Positions 17,023 through 26,169 are shown, numbered from the stretch's first letter. The stretch: DNA of 64,000 bases from an uncultured Paracoccaceae bacterium (GCA_958439195.1 OY288149.1:100384-164383), one strand, 5' to 3'. Made by a program: numbers and translations. Notes: generated from the letters alone by a model not told the origin.

Positions 17023-18819
17023 TTAAATCGGGGCGCAGGCGGCGGCCAGCCAGTCACGCGCGGCGGGTGACAGGCGCTGTGACAGCTTTTCCATCACCTC
17101 GGCATGATAGGCATCAATCCAGCCGCGTTCATCGGGCGACAGGCGGTCGGCGCGGATCAGACGCCTGTCAAAGGGGGCAAAGGTCAGGGTTTCAAAACAA
17201 AGCTGATCACGCCCGTCGCCAAGGGCAGGGGCCGGTTGCACCACGATCAGGTTTTCCAGCCGGATGCCAAAGGCACCTTCGCGGTAATATCCCGGTTCAT
17301 TGGACAGGATCATGCCGGGTTCCAGCGGCACCTCGGAGATGCGGGAAATGCGCTGTGGCCCTTCATGCACCGATAGGAAAGCCCCCACGCCATGCCCGGT
17401 GCCATGATCGAAATCCAGACCCGCGACCCAAAGCGGAAAGCGCGCCAGCGCGTCCAGATCGCGCCCGGTGATGCCGCGCGGCCAGCGGGCGCGGGAAATG
17501 GCGATAACGCCCTGCAACACGCGGGTATAGCAATCGCGCGCTTCGGCCCCCGGATCGCCCACGGCAATGGTGCGGGTGATGTCGGTCGTGCCATCGGCAT
17601 ATTGCGCGCCGCTGTCGACCAGCAGCAATTCGTTCAGACGGACGGGGCGGTTGCTGTCGGTCGTCACGCGGTAATGCATGATCGCGCCATTCGGCCCCGC
17701 GCCGCAAATCGTGTCGAAACTGATGTCATGCAGCATGTTGGTCGCGCGGCGATGGCCTTCCAGCGCGGTGACGACGTCAATCTCGGTCAATCCGCCCTTT
17801 GGGGCTGTGTCATCAAGCCAGCATAGGAACTCTACCACTGCCGCGCCGTCGCGCAGATGTGCCTCGCGCATGCCGGCCACCTCGGCCAGGTTCTTGCAGG
17901 CCTTGGGCAGGCGGCAGGGGTCATCGCCCCAAGCGACGGTTGCGCCGCCCTTTTCCAGCAGCCGCGACACGGCCAGCGGCGCGGTAGAGCGGTCGACACG
18001 CACGGTGCCGGTCAGCGCCTGCAAGGCCGCGTCAAAGGCAGGGGCAGGGTGCAGACGGATGGCCGCATCCAGCGTGTCCCGCGCTGCGGTGGGCAGCTTT
18101 TCCGGCGCGGTGAACAGATCGACCGATCCATCGGCATGGAGGATGGCAAAACCGTGCAGGATCGGGTTGCGCGGCACATCCGCCCCGCGCAGATTGAGCA
18201 ACCAGCAAAGCGAATCCGGCAGCGTGATCACCGCAGTCGACTGTCCCTGATCACGCAAGCCCGCCGCAAGCCGCGCGCGTTTGTCCACGGATGTCTCGCC
18301 CGCCAGCGTGACCGGATGCGGAAAGGCCGCGCCCATCGGGGGGCCAGGTTGATCCGGCCAGATCGCATCGACCGCATTGGAAATGGCGCGCAGGGTGACA
18401 CCAGACCCTTCCAGCGCGGCTTCGATCCGGGCGATTTCATCGGCGCTGTGCAGCCAGGGATCAAATCCTACGACACCCGCAGCAAGATGTTCCCGTATCC
18501 ACGGCCCCGGCTTTACCTCGGGCCAGGGGACGGGGGTAAAGGCGGCAAGGTCCACCTGACCCTTTACCTGCACGCGGTAGCGTCCATCGATGAACACCCC
18601 CGCCACATCCGGCAACACGATGGCAAAGCCTGCCGATCCGGTGAAGCCCGTCAACCATTGCAGCCGCTCATCCCGCGCGGCGACATATTCGCCCTGATGC
18701 ACATCGGCGCGGGGGACCAGAAACCCGGCAAGCCCTTCGCCCCGCAGATGATCCCGGAGCCGGGCCAGGCGCCCCGGCCCGGCGGCAGGGTCGGAGGTCG
18801 TCTCAAAGCTCTGGAACAT
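17023..18819 (-). CDS. pepP: Aminopeptidase P family (Xaa-Pro aminopeptidase)
   Basis: Cytosolic metallopeptidase that removes N-terminal residues preceding proline. 598 aa, matching the long three-domain form: two creatinase N-like domains (1-~310; HQGEYVAARDERLQWLTGF near the start) and a C-terminal pita-bread domain. Metal ligands appear in LVDSGAQYADGTTDITRT (two Asp), HGTGHGVGAFLSVHEGP (His), and the Glu-containing SNEPGYYREGAFGIRLEN. The set is complete. Followed by 160 bp before DUF427; preceded by a GC-rich hairpin element separating it from cobT. Confidence 0.92.
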   Translation of the reverse strand: MFQSFETTSDPAAGPGRLARLRDHLRGEGLAGFLVPRADVHQGEYVAARDERLQWLTGFTGSAGFAIVLPDVAGVFIDGRYRVQVKGQVDLAAFTPVPWPEVKPGPWIREHLAAGVVGFDPWLHSADEIARIEAALEGSGVTLRAISNAVDAIWPDQPGPPMGAAFPHPVTLAGETSVDKRARLAAGLRDQGQSTAVITLPDSLCWLLNLRGADVPRNPILHGFAILHADGSVDLFTAPEKLPTAARDTLDAAIRLHPAPAFDAALQALTGTVRVDRSTAPLAVSRLLEKGGATVAWGDDPCRLPKACKNLAEVAGMREAHLRDGAAVVEFLCWLDDTAPKGGLTEIDVVTALEGHRRATNMLHDISFDTICGAGPNGAIMHYRVTTDSNRPVRLNELLLVDSGAQYADGTTDITRTIAVGDPGAEARDCYTRVLQGVIAISRARWPRGITGRDLDALARFPLWVAGLDFDHGTGHGVGAFLSVHEGPQRISRISEVPLEPGMILSNEPGYYREGAFGIRLENLIVVQPAPALGDGRDQLCFETLTFAPFDRRLIRADRLSPDERGWIDAYHAEVMEKLSQRLSPAARDWLAAACAPI

Positions 18820-18836
18820 GCTTTCACCTGTTTTTC

Positions 18837-18892
18837 AAATATCCTCGGGGCGGGTGAATGGGCCGCAGGCCCAGGGGGGGCAGACGGCCCCC
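18837..18892. repeat. Intergenic GC-rich hairpin element, copy 1
   Basis: The element starts AAATATCC, followed by a CGGGGCGGG stretch, a small GGGCC/GGCCC hairpin and a GGGGG-loop-CCCCC hairpin. It sits between the cobT stop and the pepP start. Its layout matches the two copies between bolA and glcB at 26490-26606. It probably ends cobT transcription; family-wide occurrence is from memory. Confidence 0.55.
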
Positions 18893-20761
18893 TTACCCCG
18901 CCCGCCGCAGGCCCGCCTTGGCCCGCTTTTTGGGATCAACCTCAAACAGGCTGGCAAGCTGTTCGGTCATCGCCCCGGCAAGCTGTTCCACATCGGTGAT
19001 GGTGACCGCGCGTTGGTAGTAGCGGGTCACGTCATGGCCGATGCCGATGGCGATCAGTTCGACCTGCCGCCGCCGTTCGACCATAGAGATCACGTCGCGC
19101 AGGTGTTTTTCCAGGAAATTCGCGGGGTTTACGGACAGGGTGGAGTCGTCCACAGGCGCGCCATCGGAAATCACCATCAGGATCTTGCGCGCCTCGGGGC
19201 GGGCCATCATGCGGCGATGCGCCCATTCCAGCGCCTCGCCGTCGATGTTTTCCTTCAGGAGACCTTCTTTCATCATCAGGCCAAGGTTCGGCCTTGCCCG
19301 CCGCCAGGGCGCATCGGCGGCCTTGTAAATGATATGGCGCAGATCATTCAGGCGGCCGGGGCCTTGGGCGCGGCCCTGTGCCAGCCAGCGTTCGCGCGAC
19401 TGGCCACCCTTCCAGGCGCGGGTTGTGAAGCCGAGGATTTCCACCTTGACCGAGCAGCGTTCCAGCGTGCGTGCCAGCACATCGGCGCAGATCGCGGCGA
19501 TGGAAATGGGGCGGCCCCGCATCGAACCGGAATTATCCAGAAGCAGGGTCACGCAGGTATCGCGGAATTCGGTATCTTTTTCCTGCTTGAACGACAGGGG
19601 CGTGGTGGGGTTCGCCACCACCCGCGCCAAGCGGCCCGCATCCAGCGTGCCTTCCTCCAGATCAAATAGCCAGGACCGGTTCTGCTGGGCCTGCAAGCGG
19701 CGTTGCAGTTTGTTCGCCAGACGCGATACCGCGCCCTTCAGGGGTTCCAACTGTTGGTCCAGATAGGCGCGCAGGCGTTCCAGTTCGGCCGCCTCGGCCA
19801 GATCTTCGGCACGGATTTCCTCATCGAAATCGGTGGTATAGACGGTGTAGTTCGGGTCGGCATCGGAATAGGGGGCGGGTGGCGGGGGTTCCAGCGGCGC
19901 CTCGCCTTCGGGCATTTCCGCCTCATCGCCCTGTTCCATGTCGGCGCTGTCTTCCATTGTGACCTGCGCCTGGGATTGGTCTTGCTGTTCCTCTTGCGAC
20001 CGTTCGGGCGCGGCCTCGGATTCGTCGCTTTCCTGTTCGTCTTGGCCCGTGCTGTCGGGGCTGTCCTGATCTTCCTCGGCCTCGCCCTGCTGGTCATCGG
20101 GATCGTTCTGGTCGGGGTCGTCGCCCAATTGATCGCCATAGCCAAGGTCGGAAATCACCTTGCGCGCCATGCGGGCAAAGGCGGCCTGGTCGTTCAGCAC
20201 ATGATCGACATCGCCCAAGGTGCCACCGGCCTGTTCTTCGATGAAGCCGCGCCACAAGTCCATCACATTGCCCGCACCCTTTGGCATGTCGCGGCCCGTG
20301 GCCAGATGGCGCACCAGATAGCCTGCCGCAACGGGAAGGGGCGCGTCCTGCATGTTGGTGATCTGGCTGTATCCCTTGCGGTCGGCCTCATGCGCGATCT
20401 TGGCGTCGATGTTGACGGCGGTGCCGGGCATGTCGCGGGCGCCCATCGCCTCGCACCTTGCGGTTTCCATCGCCTCATAGATTTCGCGGGCGAGGTTGCC
20501 TTGCGGGGCATATTTTGTGGCGACTGCGTCATCATGGAACTTGCGGCGCAGGGCAAAGGCGTCGGCGGTGCCACGTGCCAGCATCACCTCATCGCGGGTC
20601 ATGCGGCGACTGACCTGCGGCAGGCGGACGCCTTCGCGGTTCATCCCCGGCGGATCGACGGAGTAGGACACCGTCATGTCCGGGTCATCCGCCATCGTGC
20701 GCGTGGCTTCGGCCAGGGCTTTCTTGAACGGATCGGCAGGGTTGTCGTTGGGTTTGGTCAT
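18893..20761 (-). CDS. cobT: Cobaltochelatase subunit CobT
   Basis: Large regulatory subunit of the aerobic CobNST complex that inserts cobalt into hydrogenobyrinate a,c-diamide. 622 aa. N-terminal conserved domain (PFKKALAEATRTMADDPD, then VSYSVDPPG), a strongly acidic low-complexity middle (about residues 215-320, runs of Asp, Glu, Gln), and a C-terminal von Willebrand A domain with MIDAS sequence LLLDNSGSMRG near residue 405. This layout is diagnostic of CobT. cobS is 2.5 kb away on the same strand, with three other genes between. CobN is not in the window. Confidence 0.96.
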   Translation of the reverse strand: MTKPNDNPADPFKKALAEATRTMADDPDMTVSYSVDPPGMNREGVRLPQVSRRMTRDEVMLARGTADAFALRRKFHDDAVATKYAPQGNLAREIYEAMETARCEAMGARDMPGTAVNIDAKIAHEADRKGYSQITNMQDAPLPVAAGYLVRHLATGRDMPKGAGNVMDLWRGFIEEQAGGTLGDVDHVLNDQAAFARMARKVISDLGYGDQLGDDPDQNDPDDQQGEAEEDQDSPDSTGQDEQESDESEAAPERSQEEQQDQSQAQVTMEDSADMEQGDEAEMPEGEAPLEPPPPAPYSDADPNYTVYTTDFDEEIRAEDLAEAAELERLRAYLDQQLEPLKGAVSRLANKLQRRLQAQQNRSWLFDLEEGTLDAGRLARVVANPTTPLSFKQEKDTEFRDTCVTLLLDNSGSMRGRPISIAAICADVLARTLERCSVKVEILGFTTRAWKGGQSRERWLAQGRAQGPGRLNDLRHIIYKAADAPWRRARPNLGLMMKEGLLKENIDGEALEWAHRRMMARPEARKILMVISDGAPVDDSTLSVNPANFLEKHLRDVISMVERRRQVELIAIGIGHDVTRYYQRAVTITDVEQLAGAMTEQLASLFEVDPKKRAKAGLRRAG

Positions 20762-20974
20762 CGGGTCATGCCTGAAACAGCGGCCAAGGGGCTTTGCGGC
20801 AGAGTGTCACCACAGGTTGCCGGGGGCAAGGGCGGGTGCAGTAAATATGGGGTCATATGGCAATCTTCGTGCATGGGCGCACAGCGGGGTTGCAGCCAAG
20901 CCGAATTGCAAGATTCCGAGCGATAACCACTTATTCACCACAGAATGAACCTCCTTAACGGAACGGAAACCCCC

Positions 20975-21559
20975 ATGAGCAACCCGAAAATCGCCCTTAT
21001 CATCGGTTCGACCCGCGCTTCGCGCTTTGCGGATATCCCCGCACAGTGGATGCTGGCGCAGGCCAAGGCCCGCACGGATATGGATGTGGAACTGGTCGAC
21101 CTGCGCGACTTTGACCTGCCGTTGTTTGACGAAGTGGCGTCGAACATGTGGGCGCCTTCGGCCGATCCGCGCGCTGTGGCCTGGCAGAAGAAGCTGGCTG
21201 AATATGACGGCTATATCTTTGTGGTGGCCGAATATAACCGGTCGATCACCGGCGCGCTGAAGAACGCGCTGGATCAGGCCTATGTCGAATGGGCGAAAAA
21301 GCCTTTCACGGCAATCGCTTATGGTTCGGTCGGCGGCACCCGCGCGCTGGAGCATCTGCGGCTGATCGGGGTGGAATTGCAGATGGTTCCGACCCGCAAC
21401 GCCGTGCATCTGGGCATGGCCGATTTCTTCAAGGTCCATCCGGGCATGGGCGGTTCGGGCAATATGGCGGATGTGGAAGCGAACCTGCTGCCCGCCGCAA
21501 CGGCGTCGCTGGACGATCTGGCCTGGTGGGCAAAGGCCACCAAAGCCGCGCGCGGCTGA
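20975..21559 (+). CDS. NADPH-dependent FMN reductase family (flavodoxin-like) protein
   Basis: 194 aa from ATG 20975; an in-frame ATG at 20945 would add ten residues but has no ribosome site. The flavodoxin-like fold begins KIALIIGSTRASRFADIP, with the phosphate-binding loop GSTRASR. VVAEYNRSITGALKNALDQA is the conserved FMN-contact region of NADPH:quinone/FMN reductases such as ChrR and YieF. Substrate may be quinones, azo dyes or chromate. Divergent from cobT across about 210 bp and closed by a strong terminator, so a single-gene transcript. Confidence 0.9.
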   Translation: MSNPKIALIIGSTRASRFADIPAQWMLAQAKARTDMDVELVDLRDFDLPLFDEVASNMWAPSADPRAVAWQKKLAEYDGYIFVVAEYNRSITGALKNALDQAYVEWAKKPFTAIAYGSVGGTRALEHLRLIGVELQMVPTRNAVHLGMADFFKVHPGMGGSGNMADVEANLLPAATASLDDLAWWAKATKAARG

Positions 21560-21584
21560 TCTATTTGACAGCTCCCTGTCGGGG

Positions 21585-21619
21585 AAAGGGGTGGCCGTTT
21601 GGCCGCCCCTTTTCTTTTT
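21585..21619 (+). terminator. Rho-independent terminator after the FMN reductase gene
   Basis: AAAGGGGTGGCC at 21585-21596 pairs with GGCCGCCCCTTTT at 21601-21613 around a 4-base loop, followed by CTTTTTG. It lies 26 bases past the stop codon at 21559. Confidence 0.88.
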
Positions 21620-21873
21620 GTTTGGCGGGAATTGCGTTTTTAACACAAGGGTTTGGCCGAAAATGGCTGTGCAGCACCCGGTGCAGACGTGCAGTGCAGA
21701 CGGGCGTATGCACGCAGCGCACGGTGTTGGGGCGTTAAGGTTAACATCTGGAAAGGGGTTTGGGTGAGTCTGTGCGTTTTTGCGCAGGGGGTTTGTGGAG
21801 GTGGTTTTGAGGGTATGGGGACTTTGGGGGTGGTTGGGAGAGGGTGATCCGGGCAGGGCGGGCGGGGGGGCGG
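21620..21873. other. Non-coding gap with a G-rich, quadruplex-capable tract
   Basis: I see no gene in this gap. At 21661-21720 it has short reiterated GTGCAGACG units. From about 21785 the plus strand turns strongly G-rich; GGG runs at 21811, 21817, 21826, 21836 and 21842 with 3-5 base spacers satisfy the usual G-quadruplex pattern. The tract lies immediately past the 3' end of the minus-strand gene that ends at 21874. Confidence 0.5.
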
Positions 21874-22266
21874 TCAGGACAGATAGGCCTCGCATGACCG
21901 CAGGAGCGTTTCCGCCCGCTTGGCGGCGCGGGTTTGGTCGGGGGCGGGGCCGTGGCGGGATTGGCCCAAGAGGGCGGCGTGGGCGGCCTTTGCCTCGACC
22001 CGCCAGGCCATGACCTGCACCTCTTGCCCCGGCGGGGTGAGGGAGGCCACCACATCCAGCACCAATTCCCGCCGCGCCTGCGTGATTTCCGACGCGGGAC
22101 CATCGACAAGCCATTGATGTTCCATCAGCGCCGACATGCGCCCCGCGCAGGTGGCAAAGAAGTGGAGGGGATCATCAGGAATGTCGGTGTCGGCCCGCAC
22201 CCCCGGCGAGGCGGCAAGCGCGCCGATGAGCGCGGGGACGAGGCATAATGTTTTCAAATCGCCCAT
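21874..22266 (-). CDS. Predicted periplasmic protein, function unknown
   Basis: 130 aa from ATG 22266. A signal peptide is visible (LCLVPALIGALAASPGVRA, residues 6-24, cleavage probably after VRA). The mature part contains two Cys (FFATCAGRMSALMEHQWL and LLRSCEAYLS at the extreme C-terminus), which could form a disulfide. The middle is helical and Ala/Arg-rich. I do not recognise the family. Divergent from rsuA. Confidence 0.7.
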   Translation of the reverse strand: MGDLKTLCLVPALIGALAASPGVRADTDIPDDPLHFFATCAGRMSALMEHQWLVDGPASEITQARRELVLDVVASLTPPGQEVQVMAWRVEAKAAHAALLGQSRHGPAPDQTRAAKRAETLLRSCEAYLS

Positions 22267-22442
22267 GATCTGAGCATGAAGGTGATTTTTATGGTTATCA
22301 AGTGGGCGGTTTGTGAATCGATGAGATGGCGTGACGGATTGGTCGCCTTGTCGCGGTGAAACCTTGGCGCTACAGGGCTGAGCCAAGGGTAGGTCTGGGT
22401 CTGCTGCGTGGGCGCGGCGGGCGGCTGGGGAAAAGGGACGAC

Positions 22443-23183
22443 ATGGCCAAGGTTCCAACCGCGCGGATCGACAAGCTGCTGTCTTCGATGGGCTATGGGT
22501 CGCGCAGCGAGATGGCGCGGCTGGGCAAGGCAGGGGGCATCACGCTGGACGGGGCCGAGGTGGCGGATGTGGCGCGGCGTATTCCCGTTACGCCCGATCT
22601 GCCCCTGCGGATGCGGGTGGATGATGAGGCGCTGGATCCTGTGGCGGGGCTGGTCATCCTGTTGAACAAGCCCCTGGGGATGACCTGTTCGCACAAGGAA
22701 GAGGGGCCGCTGGTCTATGACATTCTGCCGCGGCGCTGGCGGCGGCGCGATCCGGCGATTTCAACTGTCGGGCGGTTGGACAAGCAGACATCGGGGCTGC
22801 TGTTGTTGACCGATGATGGCGATTTGCTGCACCGGATCATCAGCCCCCGGCGGCATGTCAAAAAGACCTATCGCGCCAGGCTGGCCCGGCCTTTGACGGG
22901 GGCGGAGGCGGCGGTGTTCGCATCCGGTGATTTGCGGCTGGAGGGGGATGACAAGCCCCTGGCCCCGGCGGAATTGCGGGTTCTGTCAGGGACCGAGGCG
23001 TTATTGACGGTGACGGAGGGCCGCTATCATCAGGTGCGGCGCATGTTCGCGGCCACCGGCAACCATGTGGAGGCGTTGCACCGCGAAAGGCTGGGCGGTC
23101 TGACCTTGCCCGAGGGTATGGCACCGGGGGAATGGCGCCTGCTTACGCCAGCCGAGGTTGCGCAGGTTTTTGATCCGGGCTGA
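22443..23183 (+). CDS. rsuA: RsuA/RluE-family rRNA pseudouridine synthase
   Basis: Converts a specific rRNA uridine to pseudouridine; RsuA acts on 16S U516. 246 aa from ATG 22443, with AAGGGACG upstream; the frame is open further up but non-conserved. N-terminal S4 RNA-binding domain (RIDKLLSSMGYGSRSEMARL, 8-27). Catalytic Asp is in VGRLDKQTSGLLLLTDDGDL. The C-terminal block EGRYHQVRRMFAATGNHVEA is characteristic. Whether the target is U516 or a 23S site cannot be fixed from sequence. The gene sits between a divergent hypothetical gene and convergent cobS. Confidence 0.9.
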   Translation: MAKVPTARIDKLLSSMGYGSRSEMARLGKAGGITLDGAEVADVARRIPVTPDLPLRMRVDDEALDPVAGLVILLNKPLGMTCSHKEEGPLVYDILPRRWRRRDPAISTVGRLDKQTSGLLLLTDDGDLLHRIISPRRHVKKTYRARLARPLTGAEAAVFASGDLRLEGDDKPLAPAELRVLSGTEALLTVTEGRYHQVRRMFAATGNHVEALHRERLGGLTLPEGMAPGEWRLLTPAEVAQVFDPG

Positions 23184-23280
23184 GTCCGACCCGAGTCCAA
23201 CCTGAGTGCGGCTTTGGGGTGCGGTTTTCCCCGGCGCGCAGCGTGGGCGGTTCCCCGCCCTGATTGGGCGGGGGGGGGCG

Positions 23281-24267
23281 TTATTTCATCGCCATGCTGG
23301 CGGCGCTTTCGGGGAGTTCCTCACCAAAGCAGCGCTGGTAGAATTCGGCGACGGTCTGCCGTTCCAGTTCATCGCATTTGTTCAGGAAGGACAGACGGAA
23401 CGCGTAGCCGACATTACGGAAAATCTCGGCGTTTTGCGCCCAGTTCAGGACGGTGCGGGGCGACATGACGGTGGAGAGATCGCCGTTCATGAAGGCGGTT
23501 CGTGTCAGGTCGGCCACGGTAACCATCTGGCTGATGGTCTTGCGGCCTTTTTCGGTGTTGTAATGCGGGGATTTCGCCAGAACGATGGCGGCCTCGGCGT
23601 CATGCGACAGGTAGTTCAGCGTGGCCACAAGCGACCAGCGGTCCATCTGGGCCTGGTTGATCTGTTGCGTGCCGTGATAAAGTCCGGTCGTATCACCCAG
23701 GCCCACAGTGTTTGCCGTGGCAAACAGGCGGAAGGACGGGTGGGGGGTGATGATTTCGTTCTGATCCAGCAGCGTGAGTTTGCCGTCATGTTCCAGCACG
23801 CGCTGGATGACGAACATCACATCGGCGCGGCCGGCGTCGTATTCATCAAACACGATGGCCACGGGGTTACGCAGCGCCCAAGGCAGGATGCCTTCGTGGA
23901 ATTCGGTGACTTGCTTGCCATCGCGCAGCTTGATCGCGTCCTTGCCGATAAGGTCGATCCGGGAGATGTGGCTGTCGAGGTTGACGCGCACGCAGGGCCA
24001 GTTCAGGCGGGCGGCGACCTGTTCAATATGGGTGGATTTGCCGGTGCCGTGATAGCCCTGGATCATCACGCGGCGGTTGTAGGCAAAGCCTGCAAGGATG
24101 GCGAGCGTGGTGTCGGGGTCGAATTTATAGGTGGGGTCGATGTCGGGCACGCGATCGGTGCGGTCAGCGAAGCCCTTCACCTTCATCTCGGTGTCGATCC
24201 CGAAAACATCCCGGACCGAGATTTCTTCGGTGGGTTTCATCACAGTGTCCAGCATACCGTCCGCCAT
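23281..24267 (-). CDS. cobS: Cobaltochelatase subunit CobS
   Basis: AAA+ ATPase of the CobNST cobaltochelatase, driving cobalt insertion in aerobic B12 synthesis. 328 aa, typical. Walker A GYHGTGKST (71-79), Walker B VAIVFDEYDAG (136-146). The N-terminal KPTEEISVRDVFGID and central FRLFATANTVGLGDTTGLYH are signatures shared with MoxR-like chelatase subunits. The CobT partner is at 18893-20761 on the same strand. A J-domain gene and bolA lie just beyond msrB, as in related genomes. Confidence 0.97.
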   Translation of the reverse strand: MADGMLDTVMKPTEEISVRDVFGIDTEMKVKGFADRTDRVPDIDPTYKFDPDTTLAILAGFAYNRRVMIQGYHGTGKSTHIEQVAARLNWPCVRVNLDSHISRIDLIGKDAIKLRDGKQVTEFHEGILPWALRNPVAIVFDEYDAGRADVMFVIQRVLEHDGKLTLLDQNEIITPHPSFRLFATANTVGLGDTTGLYHGTQQINQAQMDRWSLVATLNYLSHDAEAAIVLAKSPHYNTEKGRKTISQMVTVADLTRTAFMNGDLSTVMSPRTVLNWAQNAEIFRNVGYAFRLSFLNKCDELERQTVAEFYQRCFGEELPESAASMAMK

Positions 24268-24483
24268 CTTTTCGCGTCATGCCCTGATCCGGGCGTCATG
24301 GGATGTGTGGAACATATCGCGGGGGGCTGCAAGGGGAAGGGCGGGAATCTGCGGGGTTCGGGCGAGGGTTCGGACGGGTGGAAACGCAATCACGTGATCG
24401 GGTGAAACCTTGGGGGGCGTGGGGGCGTAGTGTCTGGCACAATGGCCCGCATCCAAGGCCAGCATACAAAGGAGACTTTCCCG

Positions 24484-24966
24484 ATGCACCGCCGCCACCT
24501 TCTGCGCCTGACCGCGCTTGCCGCCCTGTTCCCCGTTCTGCGCCCAATGGTTGGCCCCGTCGGCGCGGCCGAGGGGAATTTCCCCTTTGCCCTGACCGAT
24601 GCGGAATGGCGGGCCAGACTGACGCCGCTGCAATATGCGGTGCTGCGCGAGGAAGATACCGAACGGGCCGGGACCAGCCCGCTGGACAAGGAAACGCGGG
24701 CGGGGATCTATCATTGCGCGGGTTGCGATCAGGCGGCCTATGCGTCGGACCACAAATATGACAGCGGCACGGGGTGGCCCAGCTTTTGGCAATCCTTGCC
24801 GGGAACGATCGGCACCAAAGAGGATAACAGCCTGTTCGCCACACGGACCGAGGTGCATTGCATCAATTGTGGCGGGCATTTCGGCCATATCTTCGACGAT
24901 GGCCCCCAGCCCACGGGGATGCGCCATTGCCTGAACGGTGCGGCGCTGACGTTCAGGGCAGCATGA
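24484..24966 (+). CDS. msrB: Peptide-methionine (R)-S-oxide reductase, probably exported
   Basis: Repairs methionine-R-sulfoxide in proteins. 160 aa from ATG 24484, with AAGGAGA 8 bases upstream. The N-terminus MHRRHLLRLTALAALFPVL is a twin-arginine-like signal peptide, suggesting a periplasmic enzyme; most MsrB proteins are cytosolic. Zinc ligands are two CxxC pairs (Cys78/Cys81 in CAGC and Cys126/Cys129 in CINC). The catalytic Cys149 is in GMRHCLNGAAL. GTGWPSFWQ is the substrate pocket motif. A small membrane-protein gene follows 68 bp later. Confidence 0.93.
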   Translation: MHRRHLLRLTALAALFPVLRPMVGPVGAAEGNFPFALTDAEWRARLTPLQYAVLREEDTERAGTSPLDKETRAGIYHCAGCDQAAYASDHKYDSGTGWPSFWQSLPGTIGTKEDNSLFATRTEVHCINCGGHFGHIFDDGPQPTGMRHCLNGAALTFRAA

Positions 24967-25034
24967 TCCGGGTATCTTGAACCAGGGGCGCAGGCGGGCC
25001 AGATAGGGGCAAGCCTGACCCCGGAGCCGCATTC

Positions 25035-25457
25035 ATGACCCTGCGCCATCGCCTGACCCTTGTGCTGCCGCTGGCCTTGCTGATGGCGGCGGCGGTGGCG
25101 CGGGCGGAACTGGGGGCGGATACCGAAGCCTCGGTTCTGTTCACGCCCGCCTTCCCGCGCGCGTTGCCGATAGCGGCGGTTGCCGCCTGGCTGGTGGCGC
25201 CTTGGTTTGGGAGGCCGGGATGGGCGGGGTGGTTGCGCGCGGCGGGGGTGTCGCTTCTGGTGCTGATCGTGGCCGCATTGGCGGCGGCGCTGATCCTGCC
25301 TGTGCCGCGCCCGGATGCGGGGCCGTTCGCACTCTTGCTGCCGATGACGGCATATCCGCTGGCCTGGGGATCGGCGGTGTTCGGTTTCGCGGCTTCCCAT
25401 CTTCTGGCGTTGCGCCAGCGGGGCAGGGAGCGACACCTCGATCAGCCGCGCCCCTGA
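25035..25457 (+). CDS. Hypothetical membrane protein
   Basis: 140 aa. Hydrophobic stretches near LTLVLPLALLMAAAVARA (8-25, possibly a signal peptide), ALPIAAVAAWLVAPWFG, VSLLVLIVAALAAALILPVP and FALLLPMTAYPLAWGSAVFG suggest three or four membrane spans. The C-terminus is short and basic (RQRGRERH). No family recognised. It follows msrB on the same strand and abuts the convergent J-domain gene with no gap. Confidence 0.6.
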   Translation: MTLRHRLTLVLPLALLMAAAVARAELGADTEASVLFTPAFPRALPIAAVAAWLVAPWFGRPGWAGWLRAAGVSLLVLIVAALAAALILPVPRPDAGPFALLLPMTAYPLAWGSAVFGFAASHLLALRQRGRERHLDQPRP

Positions 25458-26093
25458 TCAGTCACGGAAATAGCGGCTGTCTTTGATCTGATCCCAGGCC
25501 CAGACCACTTCTTGCAAGCGGTCCTCGTCAGACCGGTCGCCACCGTTCATGTCGGGATGCAGATCCTTGACCAGCGATTTATAGGCCTTGCGGATTTCCG
25601 CCTTGGTCATGCTGTCACGGGCATCCAGGATCTCCAGCGCCTTGCGTTCGGTGGCCGGCAACTTGCGCGTGGCGTTGCCGGTGGGTTTGGCCGGGTTCAA
25701 CGTGGCCTTTTCGCCCAGAATGGCCATCGGATCATCCACCCCCAGCCGCTGCCAGGCGCGCCCTTCATCCGGGCGCTTGCCGAAGGGTTGGGTCGCACGG
25801 CCCCAGACGCGATCCTCATCAAGGAATTTCTTGAACTCCTCATCGGTGGAGCCCTGAAAGAAGTTCCACTTCAGGTTGTATTCCCGGACGTGATCCTTGC
25901 AGAACCAGAAAAACTCATCAAGGTGATCGGGCGATTTGGGCGCGCGATATGCCCCCTGTTCCGCGCAACCGGGATATTCGCAGCTTTTCTGCGAGGTCTC
26001 GAACGCGCCGGACATGCCGCGCCGCGTGGTCTTGCGGCGCTTCTTGTCGGAAGAGACGCGGATGTCGAACTCAAAAGGGGGACGGGTAGACAT
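25458..26093 (-). CDS. J-domain (DnaJ-like) protein
   Basis: 211 aa. The J domain is at the C-terminus (about 150-211), with the HPD tripeptide in SLVKDLHPDMNGGD, so it should be able to stimulate a DnaK-type ATPase. The N-terminal part has CEYPGCAEQGAYRAP plus a further Cys-His (FWFCKDHVREYN), a possible zinc-binding site. No Gly/Phe region or DnaJ zinc-finger domain is present, so it is a class III J protein. Found beside bolA (divergent, 76 bp apart) and near cobS. Confidence 0.88.
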   Translation of the reverse strand: MSTRPPFEFDIRVSSDKKRRKTTRRGMSGAFETSQKSCEYPGCAEQGAYRAPKSPDHLDEFFWFCKDHVREYNLKWNFFQGSTDEEFKKFLDEDRVWGRATQPFGKRPDEGRAWQRLGVDDPMAILGEKATLNPAKPTGNATRKLPATERKALEILDARDSMTKAEIRKAYKSLVKDLHPDMNGGDRSDEDRLQEVVWAWDQIKDSRYFRD

Positions 26094-26169
26094 GTTTCGC
26101 GCTGGCCTTTCCGACTCGGAGGCAAGAGTTTAGGGGTTTGCGCGGCAGATAGAAGGGGCATCGGGAAAA

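Noticed and set aside
20807..22114. 435-codon minus-strand frame spanning the FMN reductase gene and the following gap
   Set aside because: Composition is antisense-like and it crosses a strong terminator and the real gene on the plus strand.
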